Shown: one piece after another, positions 33,363-41,981 of the stretch
Layout of the letters: each line of letters begins with the position of its first letter
How positions within the stretch are numbered: the stretch's first letter is position 1
Origin: CAZGLR01 sp964526635
Lineage (GTDB): Bacteria; Zixibacteria; MSB-5A5; GN15; JAAZOE01
Reading direction: 5' to 3'
Assembly: GCA_964526635.1 (NCBI GenBank)
Contig: CAZGLR010000003.1
Coordinates: forward strand, 10,021 to 74,020
Length of the DNA: 64,000 bases
Position numbers and translations under genes: made by a program
The notes under the pieces: generated by a model
The model's database searches: none
What the model was told of the DNA's origin: nothing
What the model saw: the letters and a program-made list of their open reading frames with translations, nothing else

Positions 33363-35100
33363 GAAGAATTACTCCCCGACTGATGCGACCATCGACTTTG
33401 ATGGTAAGCGGATTTTCAACACGGACATGATGCACAAATTGACTGGACTGAACAACCGGTTGCGCGCGAAGCCAGTCCCAGTCGATTTTCTCGCGATTGA
33501 AATTCACCTGGAAATACGGTATCCGAAAACTGGTCATGTTGTGGAAGAAATGTGTTCCCTGACTGAGCTCGACATTCATATTCGGCAAAGTCGCCTCAAT
33601 AATTGCCCGGGCACCGGAAATCTGGCTCCATTCCACCGGAATACCAAGCCAGGGTTCCGATGATCCCCAACGACCGAAACCGATCAGCAGATACGGTCGG
33701 TTCTCTTCGACCAGTGTTCTATTCAGTGTCGATATTTCAGCGGCAATCGCAGGCGTGTTGGCCGCCGCGAACGAATCAGGGTCGACAAAGACAATGTCCG
33801 TGATATTATCAACTACGCCGTTTCCAAGTGCGCGGGTGGAAGTCGCCAGGGTCCGGCCGGAGGTGATATCCTCGTCGGTAATATCGGTTTGTTCCCGGCT
33901 GACCACCATCGGCCGCACCTGAAGCAGCGCAAATGAAAACTTCCCCGATGACGAAATCGTCGCGGCAAATTCGATTTCAACGTCGAGATGATACTGCGTT
34001 TCACAATGAATGAGCAGCGAACTGAGCAGCTCGGTAAGCTGGAAACGGTGATCCTTGAGTATCGGAGCAAAATTTATAATACGCGGACCGGGCCGTCCGA
34101 CGCCCGAAACCACGCGGTCATTTTCGGGCAGAAAGGTTGATGCGATGTAATCAAGCGCGCCATCGTATTCAGCCTCACGCAGATCATACTGAACCAGGTA
34201 TTCGGCTTCATTAAAAGGATCGTATTCAGGAGACGGTCCCATGTTGACAGCCCACCCCCGGGTTTGCGTCAGATCGAGCTGATCGCGGATCGATCCGAAC
34301 GGCGGTGTGACCGATGGAAACGCCGGCGAAAAACTCCAGGAGATACCGCCGTCAACAATCGTCTTGCCCAAACCGGAGGCCAGATTGACAATACCGTGCT
34401 CCGGCTTGGCGCTGCCCATCGGGTAAAAATTATAGGATCTGGCCACGCCGGAGATGTCGGGATAGAAACGGTCGATATGACGCCGTCCGACAACCTCCTG
34501 AATAATAACCGCCATTTTCTCAACACGGGTATCCTTGCCGACCGCCCGATGATAATTACGGGCATTCCCAAACCAGGTCGAGGCATAGACGAATTTTATC
34601 GCCTCGACCAGTTTACGGAAACGGGTATCGACATCCGGTTGATTATTGGGGATCATCTTGGTGCTGTACACGCCGGCAAACGGTTCAAAGAGATCATCTT
34701 CAAGCAGCGACGACGACCGGATCGCCAGCGGGGTGGTGATTTCTGATATCAGGGCACGGATATCACCGACGATTTCAACCGGCAGATCGGCGCTCATGAA
34801 ACGACCAATAATTTCTTTATCCGACGCCTCGGGATCATTCAGGAGATCATCAAGTTGATTGCGTTCGATGAATTGTTCGAAAATATCGGTGGCGATAACG
34901 ACCATCTTGGGAATAGACAGATCTATGGCATCATACGTGCCGCCCGGATACTTGGCGTGCAGGATATCATGTATCGTAACCAGCCCGGTGGCCTTGCCGC
35001 CAATGCCGCCCTCCCCGATTTTGCTGATTATACTGCGTGAGCGGTAGAAGTCCCGGGTAAACCGTTCCACAGCATGATGTGTATTTTTTATTTCCGGCAT
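33355..35100 (-). CDS. PEP/pyruvate-binding (PPDK-N) domain protein
   Basis: 581 residues from the ATG at 35100 (AAGGA upstream; the longer frame overlaps gdhA). It carries the ATP-grasp-like nucleotide-binding half of PEP synthase: GIGGKATGLVTIHDIL, AIRSSSLLEDDLFEPFAGV, MAVIIQEVVGRRHIDRF, and the C-terminal block LLIGFGRWGSSEPWLGIPV with ELSQGTHFFHNM. As in the next gene, no phosphohistidine domain (GGxxSHxAI) is present. The two proteins share layout and motifs and are paralogues that probably act together. They follow gdhA, so the three form one operon linking glutamate/2-oxoglutarate and PEP/pyruvate signals. The biochemical reaction is unknown. Confidence 0.85.
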   Translation of the reverse strand: MPEIKNTHHAVERFTRDFYRSRSIISKIGEGGIGGKATGLVTIHDILHAKYPGGTYDAIDLSIPKMVVIATDIFEQFIERNQLDDLLNDPEASDKEIIGRFMSADLPVEIVGDIRALISEITTPLAIRSSSLLEDDLFEPFAGVYSTKMIPNNQPDVDTRFRKLVEAIKFVYASTWFGNARNYHRAVGKDTRVEKMAVIIQEVVGRRHIDRFYPDISGVARSYNFYPMGSAKPEHGIVNLASGLGKTIVDGGISWSFSPAFPSVTPPFGSIRDQLDLTQTRGWAVNMGPSPEYDPFNEAEYLVQYDLREAEYDGALDYIASTFLPENDRVVSGVGRPGPRIINFAPILKDHRFQLTELLSSLLIHCETQYHLDVEIEFAATISSSGKFSFALLQVRPMVVSREQTDITDEDITSGRTLATSTRALGNGVVDNITDIVFVDPDSFAAANTPAIAAEISTLNRTLVEENRPYLLIGFGRWGSSEPWLGIPVEWSQISGARAIIEATLPNMNVELSQGTHFFHNMTSFRIPYFQVNFNREKIDWDWLRAQPVVQSSQFVHHVRVENPLTIKVDGRISRGVILHE

Positions 35101-35155
35101 TTCTGTATTCCTTCCTTCAGATATCCCCGGAAACGGGGATATCTGAATATGCAAT

Positions 35156-36457
35156 CTAGACCCAGCCGCGATCCCGGCAGGCACGGGCAACGCGGTCGAT
35201 AGCAATCATGTAGGCGGCGTCGCGCATATTGACACTATGTTGCGTGGCAATTTTATGTACCGCCTGAAATGCCGCTGTCATCTTCAGGTCGAGTTTGCCC
35301 AGGACTTCATCTTTGGCCCAGTAGTAATTCATATTGCTCTGGACCTGTTCGAAATAACTGCAGGTCACCCCGCCGGCATTGGCCAGAAAATCGGGCAGCA
35401 GGAAGACTTTTCGTTCAACCAGGATTTCGTCGGCTTCAGGAGTAGTGGGGCCGTTGGCGCCCTCGGCAATCAACCTGACTTTACTATTGATACGGGGAGC
35501 GGTTTCGGCAGTGATTTGATTTTCGAGCGCGGCCGGAAGTAAAATATCCACCGGCTGTTCGATCCAGGCTTCGCCGGGAAGAATTTCATACCCAAGCGCC
35601 TCGGCCCGGGCTTTATCAATACCGCCGAATCGGTCGGTGATATCCTGTAATTCAACCAGTGAGATACCATCGGATTTGCGGAAAGAATACGCTGTCTGAT
35701 CCGCCTGATCCCAGCACGAGACACAGACAACTGTCCCGCCCATCTGCTCGAAAAGCTGAATAGCATACTGCGAGACATTGCCAAAGCCCTGCACCGATGC
35801 CGTCGTGCGATCAGGACGCAATCCGAGTACCCGAAGAGCCTCACGCACAAGGTAGATAACACCATAGCCGGTGGCTTCGGTGCGACCCAGTGAACCACCC
35901 ATACCGACCGGTTTACCGGTAATAAAACCCGGATTATGGCTACCAATGATAGTCTCGTATTCATCCAGCATCCACAACATATGCTGCGCATTGGTCATGA
36001 CATCGGGGGCTGGAATATCTGAAAGCGGACCGACATTACGAGCCAGTTGACGAACCCAGCCACGGCATAATTGCTCCTGCTCGCGATCACTCAGATTGTG
36101 CGGATCACACACAACACCACCCTTGCCGCCACCGAGCGGGATATCGACCACAGCGCATTTCCAGGTCATCCACATGGACAACGCCCTGACCGTATCGATT
36201 GTTTCCAGCGGATGAAAACGGATCCCGCCTTTCGACGGCCCCCGGGCATCGTTGTGCTGAACACGGAAACCACGAAAGATTTTTACAGAACCATCTTCCA
36301 TACGGACCGGAATATTAAACTGATACTCGCGCATCGGATTGCGAAGGAGATCGCAGGTTGCCTGATTGAGGCCGAGTTTTTCCGCGACATTGTCGAATTG
36401 ACGCTGAGCCGTTAGGAATGCATTATAGGATTCCTGCTTTATGGCTGAGATTGACAT
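35156..36457 (-). CDS. gdhA: Glutamate dehydrogenase
   Basis: NAD(P)-dependent oxidative deamination of glutamate to 2-oxoglutarate and ammonia. The 433 residues are full length for hexameric bacterial/archaeal enzymes. The substrate-binding GGGKGG with the reactive Lys is in VDIPLGGGKGGVVCDP; the catalytic Asp is in IPAPDVMTNAQHMLWM. The cofactor-binding domain follows TEATGYGVIYLVREAL with a GFGNVS nucleotide loop; here the motif reads VQGFGNVSQYA. The fold of the Leu/Phe/Val dehydrogenase family is shared, but KGGIRFHP and the length favour glutamate. Start: AAAGGG lies 8 bases before the ATG. It is the first gene of an operon with two PEP-binding proteins and is divergent from an XylR-type activator. 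Confidence 0.95.
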   Translation of the reverse strand: MSISAIKQESYNAFLTAQRQFDNVAEKLGLNQATCDLLRNPMREYQFNIPVRMEDGSVKIFRGFRVQHNDARGPSKGGIRFHPLETIDTVRALSMWMTWKCAVVDIPLGGGKGGVVCDPHNLSDREQEQLCRGWVRQLARNVGPLSDIPAPDVMTNAQHMLWMLDEYETIIGSHNPGFITGKPVGMGGSLGRTEATGYGVIYLVREALRVLGLRPDRTTASVQGFGNVSQYAIQLFEQMGGTVVCVSCWDQADQTAYSFRKSDGISLVELQDITDRFGGIDKARAEALGYEILPGEAWIEQPVDILLPAALENQITAETAPRINSKVRLIAEGANGPTTPEADEILVERKVFLLPDFLANAGGVTCSYFEQVQSNMNYYWAKDEVLGKLDLKMTAAFQAVHKIATQHSVNMRDAAYMIAIDRVARACRDRGWV

Positions 36458-36783
36458 TGGTCTACCCTTTCATTGACACGCTAAACCCAGTGCCGTTCGG
36501 TCACGCAGATCGACAGCTCGCCACCTTTGTGACAATTTTCACAATTTATCAGTCGATGTCATAGTAAAAACCATGCCGAAAAATTACCGCGATTTAACGG
36601 ATGCAAACGGCAAGGATATTAACCAGTTATATTCCAACATCTTATACGCGATAAACAGATTTTTCATTTTTTGAAAAACTACTTCATTTCGAAAATATCC
36701 ATTTCATTTTAAAAATTTGGCTTGATTATTCCAAAATAGTCATTTATTTTGAAATACAAATACTTCATTATGAAAGGATTTCT
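36458..36783. promoter_or_regulatory. Divergent control region with repeated TTCAT..GAAA sites
   Basis: The region between gdhA and the XylR-type regulator is very AT-rich on its right side. Sites resembling TTCATT(T/A)(T/C)GAAA start at 36663, 36683 and 36703, exactly 20 bases apart. Further related sites lie at about 36739 (TCATTTATTTTGAAAT) and 36764 (TTCATTATGAAA). Spacing on one DNA face suggests cooperative binding of a dimeric or oligomeric regulator, possibly the adjacent XylR-type protein. A clean -24/-12 element was not found. Confidence 0.6.
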
Positions 36784-38415
36784 ATGCGCGCGGCTGACTT
36801 AGAACTCGATGAGTTTGTCCTTTTTCGTGACGGCAACATCGATCTTCAAGGGCGTCGGTTGGTCTTACATTCATCTCATGCCTTCGGGCAATTTCGTCGC
36901 GATATCATCGATATGCTGGGCCCAAAGAACTTGAAGCGCATCTTTTTACGATTCGGTTTTTTCTGGGGGCAGGCCGATGCCGCCGCCATGCGGGAAGCCT
37001 TTGCCTGGGATGATGTCCGGGAACATATCCGGGCCGGGGTCCGCATGATGAATCTCGAAGGACTGGCCCGAACTCTGGTTCGGCAGCTTGAATGGAATCC
37101 CGAAACGCAGGCATTTCGGATGGAAATCGAATGGCAGGGCTCATCGGAAGCCGAGGAGCATCTATTGGAATGTGGTTGGGCAACCGAACCGAGCTGCTGG
37201 AAACTGATCGGATATGCCAGCGGCTATGTTTCGTATTGTCTTGGCAAAAACATGTATTTCAAGGAAACCACCTGCCGGGCCATGGGCGATAATAGCTGTG
37301 TGGCTATCGGGCAGGATGAAGCAAGCTGGGGTCGGGAACTCGATGGTTATCGTGAATTCTTCGAGGCCGAGGATATTATCGGGACTGTAGAACGGCTCGC
37401 GGCCGAACTGGCCGAACGAAACCGTGAGTTGGACCGTCGGCAAAGCGAGTTCGAGACCATGTCGCGCTCGATGGGGCCATACTTCATGAAATACCGGAGC
37501 CGTGCGCTGCAAAACGTGCTCCAGATGGCTGACCGGGTGGCACGCTTCAACACCTCGGTTTTGGTCACCGGTGAGAGCGGCGTCGGCAAAGAAATTCTGG
37601 CCCGGTATATTCATGAACGATCGCCGCGGGCCGGTGAACGGTTCGTGACAGTCAACTGCAGTGCGCTGCCGGAAACATTGCTGGAAAGCGAGTTGTTCGG
37701 CCATCACAGCGGGGCCTTTACCGGCGCCACCCGTGATCGCGCGGGATTGTTCGAAGAAGCGATCAACGGCACCGTGTTTCTCGATGAAATCGGCGACATC
37801 ACGCCGGCGACACAGCTTAAATTATTGCGGGTGTTGCAGGATAAGGAGATTGTCCGTATCGGGGAAAACGAACCGCGCCCGGTTGATGTACGCATTATCG
37901 CCGCGACCAACAAGGACCTGATGCAGGCGATAGCCGATGGTTCATTTCGTGATGATTTGTTATATCGCCTGCGCGTGGTCGAGATAGAAATCCCGCCGTT
38001 GCGTAAGCGTCCCGAGGATATTATTCCGTTGGCACGGCATATTGTAAAGAACCTGGGGCAGCGTCTTGAGATGCCGAACCTGCGGCTGGATGCGCAGTGT
38101 ATCGACTACTTGCAGGCCTATGACTGGCCGGGAAATGTCCGGGAACTGGAAAACGCGCTCGAACGGGCCGCAGTCTTCAGCGAAGAGGGCATAATCAAAC
38201 CCGGCAACCTCCCGCCGCGAATCATGTCAGTGGACCGTCCTCATTTCGATAATCGTGACATTGTCACGTTGTCGCTTGATGCTGTCGAACGCGAACACAT
38301 TTTACGCGTACTCAAGGCCGTGTCGTGGAATAAATCCCGGGCGGCGGATGTGCTGGGGGTGAGTCCCTCGACATTATGGCGTAAAGTGAAACAATACGGC
38401 CTCGAACAAGTTTGA
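36784..38415 (+). CDS. XylR/DmpR-type sigma-54-dependent transcriptional regulator
   Basis: 543 residues. An XylR-N sensor domain (about 1-100; HAFGQFRRDIIDMLGP) and a V4R domain with Cys residues (about 130-200; YCLGKNMYFKETTCRAMG) bind a small molecule. A coiled linker leads to the AAA+ domain: GESGVGKE Walker A (about 263-270), GAFTGA loop (about 310-315) that contacts sigma-54, and the DEIGDITP Walker B. The C-terminus is a Fis-type helix-turn-helix (SRAADVLGVSPSTLWRK). The ligand sensor type is usually aromatic or hydrophobic. It faces gdhA across a site-rich intergenic region and may control that operon or itself. The ATG is preceded by AAAGGA. Confidence 0.94.
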   Translation: MRAADLELDEFVLFRDGNIDLQGRRLVLHSSHAFGQFRRDIIDMLGPKNLKRIFLRFGFFWGQADAAAMREAFAWDDVREHIRAGVRMMNLEGLARTLVRQLEWNPETQAFRMEIEWQGSSEAEEHLLECGWATEPSCWKLIGYASGYVSYCLGKNMYFKETTCRAMGDNSCVAIGQDEASWGRELDGYREFFEAEDIIGTVERLAAELAERNRELDRRQSEFETMSRSMGPYFMKYRSRALQNVLQMADRVARFNTSVLVTGESGVGKEILARYIHERSPRAGERFVTVNCSALPETLLESELFGHHSGAFTGATRDRAGLFEEAINGTVFLDEIGDITPATQLKLLRVLQDKEIVRIGENEPRPVDVRIIAATNKDLMQAIADGSFRDDLLYRLRVVEIEIPPLRKRPEDIIPLARHIVKNLGQRLEMPNLRLDAQCIDYLQAYDWPGNVRELENALERAAVFSEEGIIKPGNLPPRIMSVDRPHFDNRDIVTLSLDAVEREHILRVLKAVSWNKSRAADVLGVSPSTLWRKVKQYGLEQV

Positions 38416-38470
38416 GGGACGTTTGTGCAGAAGAAAGGCCTGACTTTCGGCGTAGCCGAAGCACCTGTTT

Positions 38471-38515
38471 ACACAAAAACGGGATACGCTATCTGCGCAT
38501 CCCGCTTTTGTGCTT
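38471..38515. terminator. Bidirectional intrinsic terminator
   Basis: CGGGATaCGC pairs with GCGcATCCCG, flanked by ACAAAA on the left and TTTTGT on the right, so T-runs follow the stem on both strands. It separates the convergent XylR-type and PepSY-like genes. Confidence 0.82.
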
Positions 38516-38589
38516 TATTCCGGTAATCAGCCATGGCGGCTATGGCGGGGTGTTGTGGTCCTCGTATCATAGCTGCAAGCGCCAATAAT

Positions 38590-39135
38590 TTAGTAACCGG
38601 ATTTATCATCGTCCGTTTTTCCCTTGTGCATGTCCTTGTGCATGTCCTTGTGCATGGTCATCATCTCTGAGGATTGGATTTCGCCGTTGGAGGCGACCAT
38701 CAGTTTGTGCATCTGACCGTCCTGATTTTTTATTTTGACTTCATAATGCACCATCTTGCCATGCATAATACGGTCCGCTTCTTTGATGTCGGCGCCTTTG
38801 TGTTTGGCCATGATCGCATTGGTGACTTTTTCCGGCAATGATTTGACGGCCATATCGGCCTCGATATATTTGAGGGTGCCATCGGGCTTATACACATATT
38901 CCCGTTCGGTACCGACTTCCATAATCTCGATGACATAGCATTCTTCGCCATCGATCATTTCCCGGCTGTATTCTTTCACCTCATGATCGGGATAATGCAT
39001 TTCAAAATTCGCGAGAACCGGCTGAGGGACTTCGGAGCGCTTGATCATGTATTCATCTTTTTCATGACTCTCGGCGACGGCCACGCCGGCAAAAAGCAGC
39101 AGGGCTATGGCCAAAAGTGATATATAGAGTTTCAT
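38590..39135 (-). CDS. Exported PepSY-like (DUF2874-type) protein
   Basis: 181 residues from the ATG at 39135, which has a consensus AGGAGGAG 5 bases upstream. A signal peptide (LYISLLAIALLLFAGVAVAES) is followed by two PepSY-like repeats: VPQPVLANFEMHYPDHEV with YVIEIMEVGTEREYVY, and LPEKVTNAIMAKHKGADI with VHYEVKIKNQDGQ. The C-terminus has MHKDMHKDMHKG, encoded by a repeated 12-base unit, rich in Met and His and possibly metal-binding. Such proteins are periplasmic and often stress- or host-related; PepSY domains can restrain proteases. It is a single gene with its own terminator. Confidence 0.82.
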   Translation of the reverse strand: MKLYISLLAIALLLFAGVAVAESHEKDEYMIKRSEVPQPVLANFEMHYPDHEVKEYSREMIDGEECYVIEIMEVGTEREYVYKPDGTLKYIEADMAVKSLPEKVTNAIMAKHKGADIKEADRIMHGKMVHYEVKIKNQDGQMHKLMVASNGEIQSSEMMTMHKDMHKDMHKGKTDDDKSGY

Positions 39136-39317
39136 ATTCTCCTCCTGAGATTTGAGATACAGATTTCCTGTTATAATCAACGGGTAGATATTGAGATAGC
39201 TGAATGCTTCTCGGGATGTGCCTCGTAGAATATACGAAGTAAACGGCTATTTCGCAGGATTCAATTAATTTTGCCGTTTTTTGGAGGGAAAGACCGTATA
39301 ACATTGAAAGCATATTG

Positions 39318-39331
39318 ACCGACTGGTCGGT
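39318..39331. promoter_or_regulatory. TetR operator upstream of the envelope-export operon
   Basis: ACCGAC-TG-GTCGGT, a perfect 6-bp inverted repeat, ends 18 bases before the TetR ATG at 39350. It matches the common TetR operator form GACCGACTGGTC. It probably mediates autoregulation of the 39350-45185 operon. Confidence 0.8.
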
Positions 39332-39349
39332 ATTGGATATATTGAAGTT

Positions 39350-39970
39350 ATGACACCCAAAAGAGTAGATAAAGATATCAAGCGCCGCGACATTATGGAA
39401 GCCGCACTCAACGTATTCTCCCAAAAGGGTTTGAATAATTTTAAAATGATTGAAGTCGCCGAAGCCGCCGGCGTCGGCAAGGGGACCCTGTATGAATATT
39501 TTGCCTCCAAAGACGAGTTAATTCAGGCTTGTTTTGAAGCGATCATGGATGAATGGGAGGGGTTTGTCCGGAGCAGAATGGGTTCAGAAACCGATAGTGA
39601 ATTATTGATACGTACCATTATAACAACCACCTTCGAGTTCTTCACGGCTGAGCGAAAACGGTTGGAAGTTATGTACGATTTTTTCGCCCTCAGTGTACCC
39701 CGTGGTGAAGACAGCACCTCGATGCTGAAAGTTCAACCCCTGTATCAGCGGTTACTGGCCGATATTACCGAAATCATAAAGGCGGGAATCGAAGCGGGCC
39801 GTTTTCGACCGGTTGAGCCATCGCTGGCGGCATCGATGATTATGGCCCTGATCGATGGCCTTTTTCTGCAGGTCGCGCTGGGCGTGATCAAGCTCGATGA
39901 CAACGGTTTCGAAGAGCGTATCGCGGATCTCGCTTTGTGCGGACTGATAGTGCGAGGAAACACCTTATGA
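39350..39970 (+). CDS. TetR-family regulator heading the envelope-export operon
   Basis: 206 residues. The N-terminal DNA-binding domain contains IMEAALNVFSQKGLNNFKMI and the recognition stretch VAEAAGVGKGTLYEYFASKD; the rest is helical with a ligand pocket (YQRLLADITEIIKAGIEAG). It is the first gene of a run of six genes in the same direction with gaps of only 6-12 bases (39977, 40757, 41982, 43225, 43932). The operator just upstream suggests autorepression relieved by an envelope-active compound or a lipid. Confidence 0.92.
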   Translation: MTPKRVDKDIKRRDIMEAALNVFSQKGLNNFKMIEVAEAAGVGKGTLYEYFASKDELIQACFEAIMDEWEGFVRSRMGSETDSELLIRTIITTTFEFFTAERKRLEVMYDFFALSVPRGEDSTSMLKVQPLYQRLLADITEIIKAGIEAGRFRPVEPSLAASMIMALIDGLFLQVALGVIKLDDNGFEERIADLALCGLIVRGNTL

Positions 39971-39976
39971 TGGGAG

Positions 39977-40744
39977 ATGATGCTTACTATGTATAAATCT
40001 GTGCTGATGCTGCTTCTTGTGGTTTTGGTGGTACCAATATGGGCACAATCGGATGATGCTATCAATGTCGATTCACTGGTTCATGAGGTTGACCGTCTGT
40101 ATCGGGCACAGTCATCCTATGCCGAAATCGAGATGGAAATTATTACACCGCACTGGGAACGGACCCTCAGGATGAAAGCGTGGTCACAGGGAATGGACAA
40201 GACTTTTATTCGCATCACCGCTCCGGCCCGGGAGGAAGGGATGGGCACTTTGCGGATTGAAGATGAAATGTGGAATTATCTGCCCAAAGCCAATAAAGTA
40301 ATCAAGATTCCACCGTCGATGATGATGGGTTCATGGATGGGATCGGATTTCACCAACGATGATCTCGTCCGGGAGTTTTCGTTATTCGATGATTACACCT
40401 ATGAGTTAATCGAACCAGATTCGGGTGACGAACATCTGCATTACATTAATCTGGTCCCGCACGAGGACCTGCCGGTGGTCTGGGGGAATATCGTAGTTGG
40501 CGCAACCAAAGATGAAATACTTCCGGTCTGGCAGAAGTACTATGATGAAAGGGGCGATTTGATGCGGGTGCTGTATTACTATGATGTCAGAGAAATGGGT
40601 GGTCGCCGTCTGCCGACTGTCCTGGAGATGGTCCCGCAAAATGAAGAAGGAGACAAAACAATTATTCGCTATCTCGATTTGAATTTCAATGTTGAACCTG
40701 ATCCGGAGACGTTCAGCCTTCGGAATCTCCGTTCGCCTGAATAA
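39977..40744 (+). CDS. Outer-membrane lipoprotein-sorting (LolA-like) protein
   Basis: 255 residues with a signal peptide (SVLMLLLVVLVVPIWAQS). A better-spaced ribosome-binding site for the ATG at 39989 makes that an alternative start. The mature protein is a LolA-like half-barrel of the PF17131 type: YAEIEMEIITPHWERTLRM, the MGTLRIEDEMWNYLP block, and PVWGNIV-like strands ending in FNVEPDPETFSLRNL. These periplasmic proteins carry lipids or lipoproteins between membranes. It follows the TetR gene by 6 bases and precedes the FtsX permeases, so it probably hands a hydrophobic cargo from the ABC transporter to the outer membrane. The cargo is unknown. Confidence 0.88.
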   Translation: MMLTMYKSVLMLLLVVLVVPIWAQSDDAINVDSLVHEVDRLYRAQSSYAEIEMEIITPHWERTLRMKAWSQGMDKTFIRITAPAREEGMGTLRIEDEMWNYLPKANKVIKIPPSMMMGSWMGSDFTNDDLVREFSLFDDYTYELIEPDSGDEHLHYINLVPHEDLPVVWGNIVVGATKDEILPVWQKYYDERGDLMRVLYYYDVREMGGRRLPTVLEMVPQNEEGDKTIIRYLDLNFNVEPDPETFSLRNLRSPE

Positions 40745-40756
40745 ACTGCTGCTTAC

Positions 40757-41971
40757 ATGACAACGCTTAAGATCGCATACAGGAATATATATCGCCAGAA
40801 ACGCCGGACGATCCTGACCGTGCTGACTATGATGGGCGGTTTTGTGCTGGCCTCGATATCCATCGCGTGGTCAGATGGCGTCTACAGTTCGGTGATCGAC
40901 CTCTTTACCCGCAATAAGCTGGGACATATTCAGATTCATGGCGAAGGATATCTCGACAAGCCAACCCTTTATAATACCATATCTGGGTATGAAGAAATTG
41001 GCGATACTATCGCGGCGATGGACGCCGTGGTCAACTGGGCGCCGCGCATTTATTCGGCCGGGTTGGCCTCGGTCGGAGACAACAGCGCCGGCGTGCGCCT
41101 GATGGGAATCGATCCGCAGCGGGAAGCTGCGACGACATCATTTGACAAAAAGCTGGTCGCGGGCAAGCTGTTTGGCGACACGACCATCAATGAGGCGATA
41201 CTGGGCACCGCGCTGGCCAAAGCGCTGGAAGCCCAAGTCGGCGATGAACTGGTCATCTTGTCGCAGGGAGCCGATGGCTCTATTGCCAATGATATTTACA
41301 CAATTGTGGGATTGGTCAAAACCGACGATGTCATCGACGACCGCAACACGGTCTATCTGACTATGACCGAGGCTCAGGAGCTGCTGGTTTTGCACAACCA
41401 ATCGCATGAGATCGCGATTGTCATCGATAACCTGCATCGGGTCCGCCGAACCGCCGATGCGATCCAGAAAAAGCTCGATCGCCCCGAGCTGGCCGTGGCA
41501 CCCTGGCAGGAATTTGCCCGGCAGTTTTATCAGGCGATGCAGGTGGACCGTCAGGGCACCTGGGTTTCGCTGTTTATTATTCTGCTGATTGTCGCGGTCG
41601 GGGTTTTCAATACGATTTTGATGACAGTACTGGAACGGACTCGCGAGTATGGCGTCCTGCGGGCAATCGGAGTGCGTCCCGGTCAGGTTTCTCGACTGGT
41701 CTTTTATGAGGTTGCGGTCATGGCCGTTCTTTCGGCTATCATCGGAACGGTCGTTGCGCTGGGGTGCAACTATTATCTTTCGATTGAGGGTCTCAACATC
41801 GGCGAATTTTCCTATGGCGGCGTCACGTTTTCAAATCTATATAGCGAAATAAACTTTCACAGCTACTGGATACCCGGCATCACAGTGTTTGTATCGGCGC
41901 TGCTGGTAAGTATTTTCCCAGCCTTGCGGGCGGCCCGTACCGCCCCGGCCAGAGCGATGCGGATGCATTGA
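40757..41971 (+). CDS. FtsX/LolCE-type ABC transporter permease (first)
   Basis: 404 residues with an N-terminal transmembrane helix (TILTVLTMMGGFVLASISI) and a long periplasmic MacB-like domain (about 45-270). Three C-terminal helices follow, with the typical ERTREYGVLRAIGVRPGQV loop that couples to the ATPase and a terminal PALRAARTAPARAM. These permeases move lipoproteins or other hydrophobic molecules by mechanotransmission and do not form a classical channel. The partner permease starts 10 bases later and the ATPase follows. The pair would make a LolCE-like heterodimer. Confidence 0.92.
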   Translation: MTTLKIAYRNIYRQKRRTILTVLTMMGGFVLASISIAWSDGVYSSVIDLFTRNKLGHIQIHGEGYLDKPTLYNTISGYEEIGDTIAAMDAVVNWAPRIYSAGLASVGDNSAGVRLMGIDPQREAATTSFDKKLVAGKLFGDTTINEAILGTALAKALEAQVGDELVILSQGADGSIANDIYTIVGLVKTDDVIDDRNTVYLTMTEAQELLVLHNQSHEIAIVIDNLHRVRRTADAIQKKLDRPELAVAPWQEFARQFYQAMQVDRQGTWVSLFIILLIVAVGVFNTILMTVLERTREYGVLRAIGVRPGQVSRLVFYEVAVMAVLSAIIGTVVALGCNYYLSIEGLNIGEFSYGGVTFSNLYSEINFHSYWIPGITVFVSALLVSIFPALRAARTAPARAMRMH

Positions 41972-41981
41972 GGCGATTATC

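Noticed and set aside
36480..36496. Sigma-54-like -24/-12 element upstream of gdhA (GGCACTGGGTTTAGC on the minus strand)
   Set aside because: GG and GC are separated by 11 bases; a functional element needs 10. Attractive because of the neighbouring sigma-54 activator, but the spacing is wrong.
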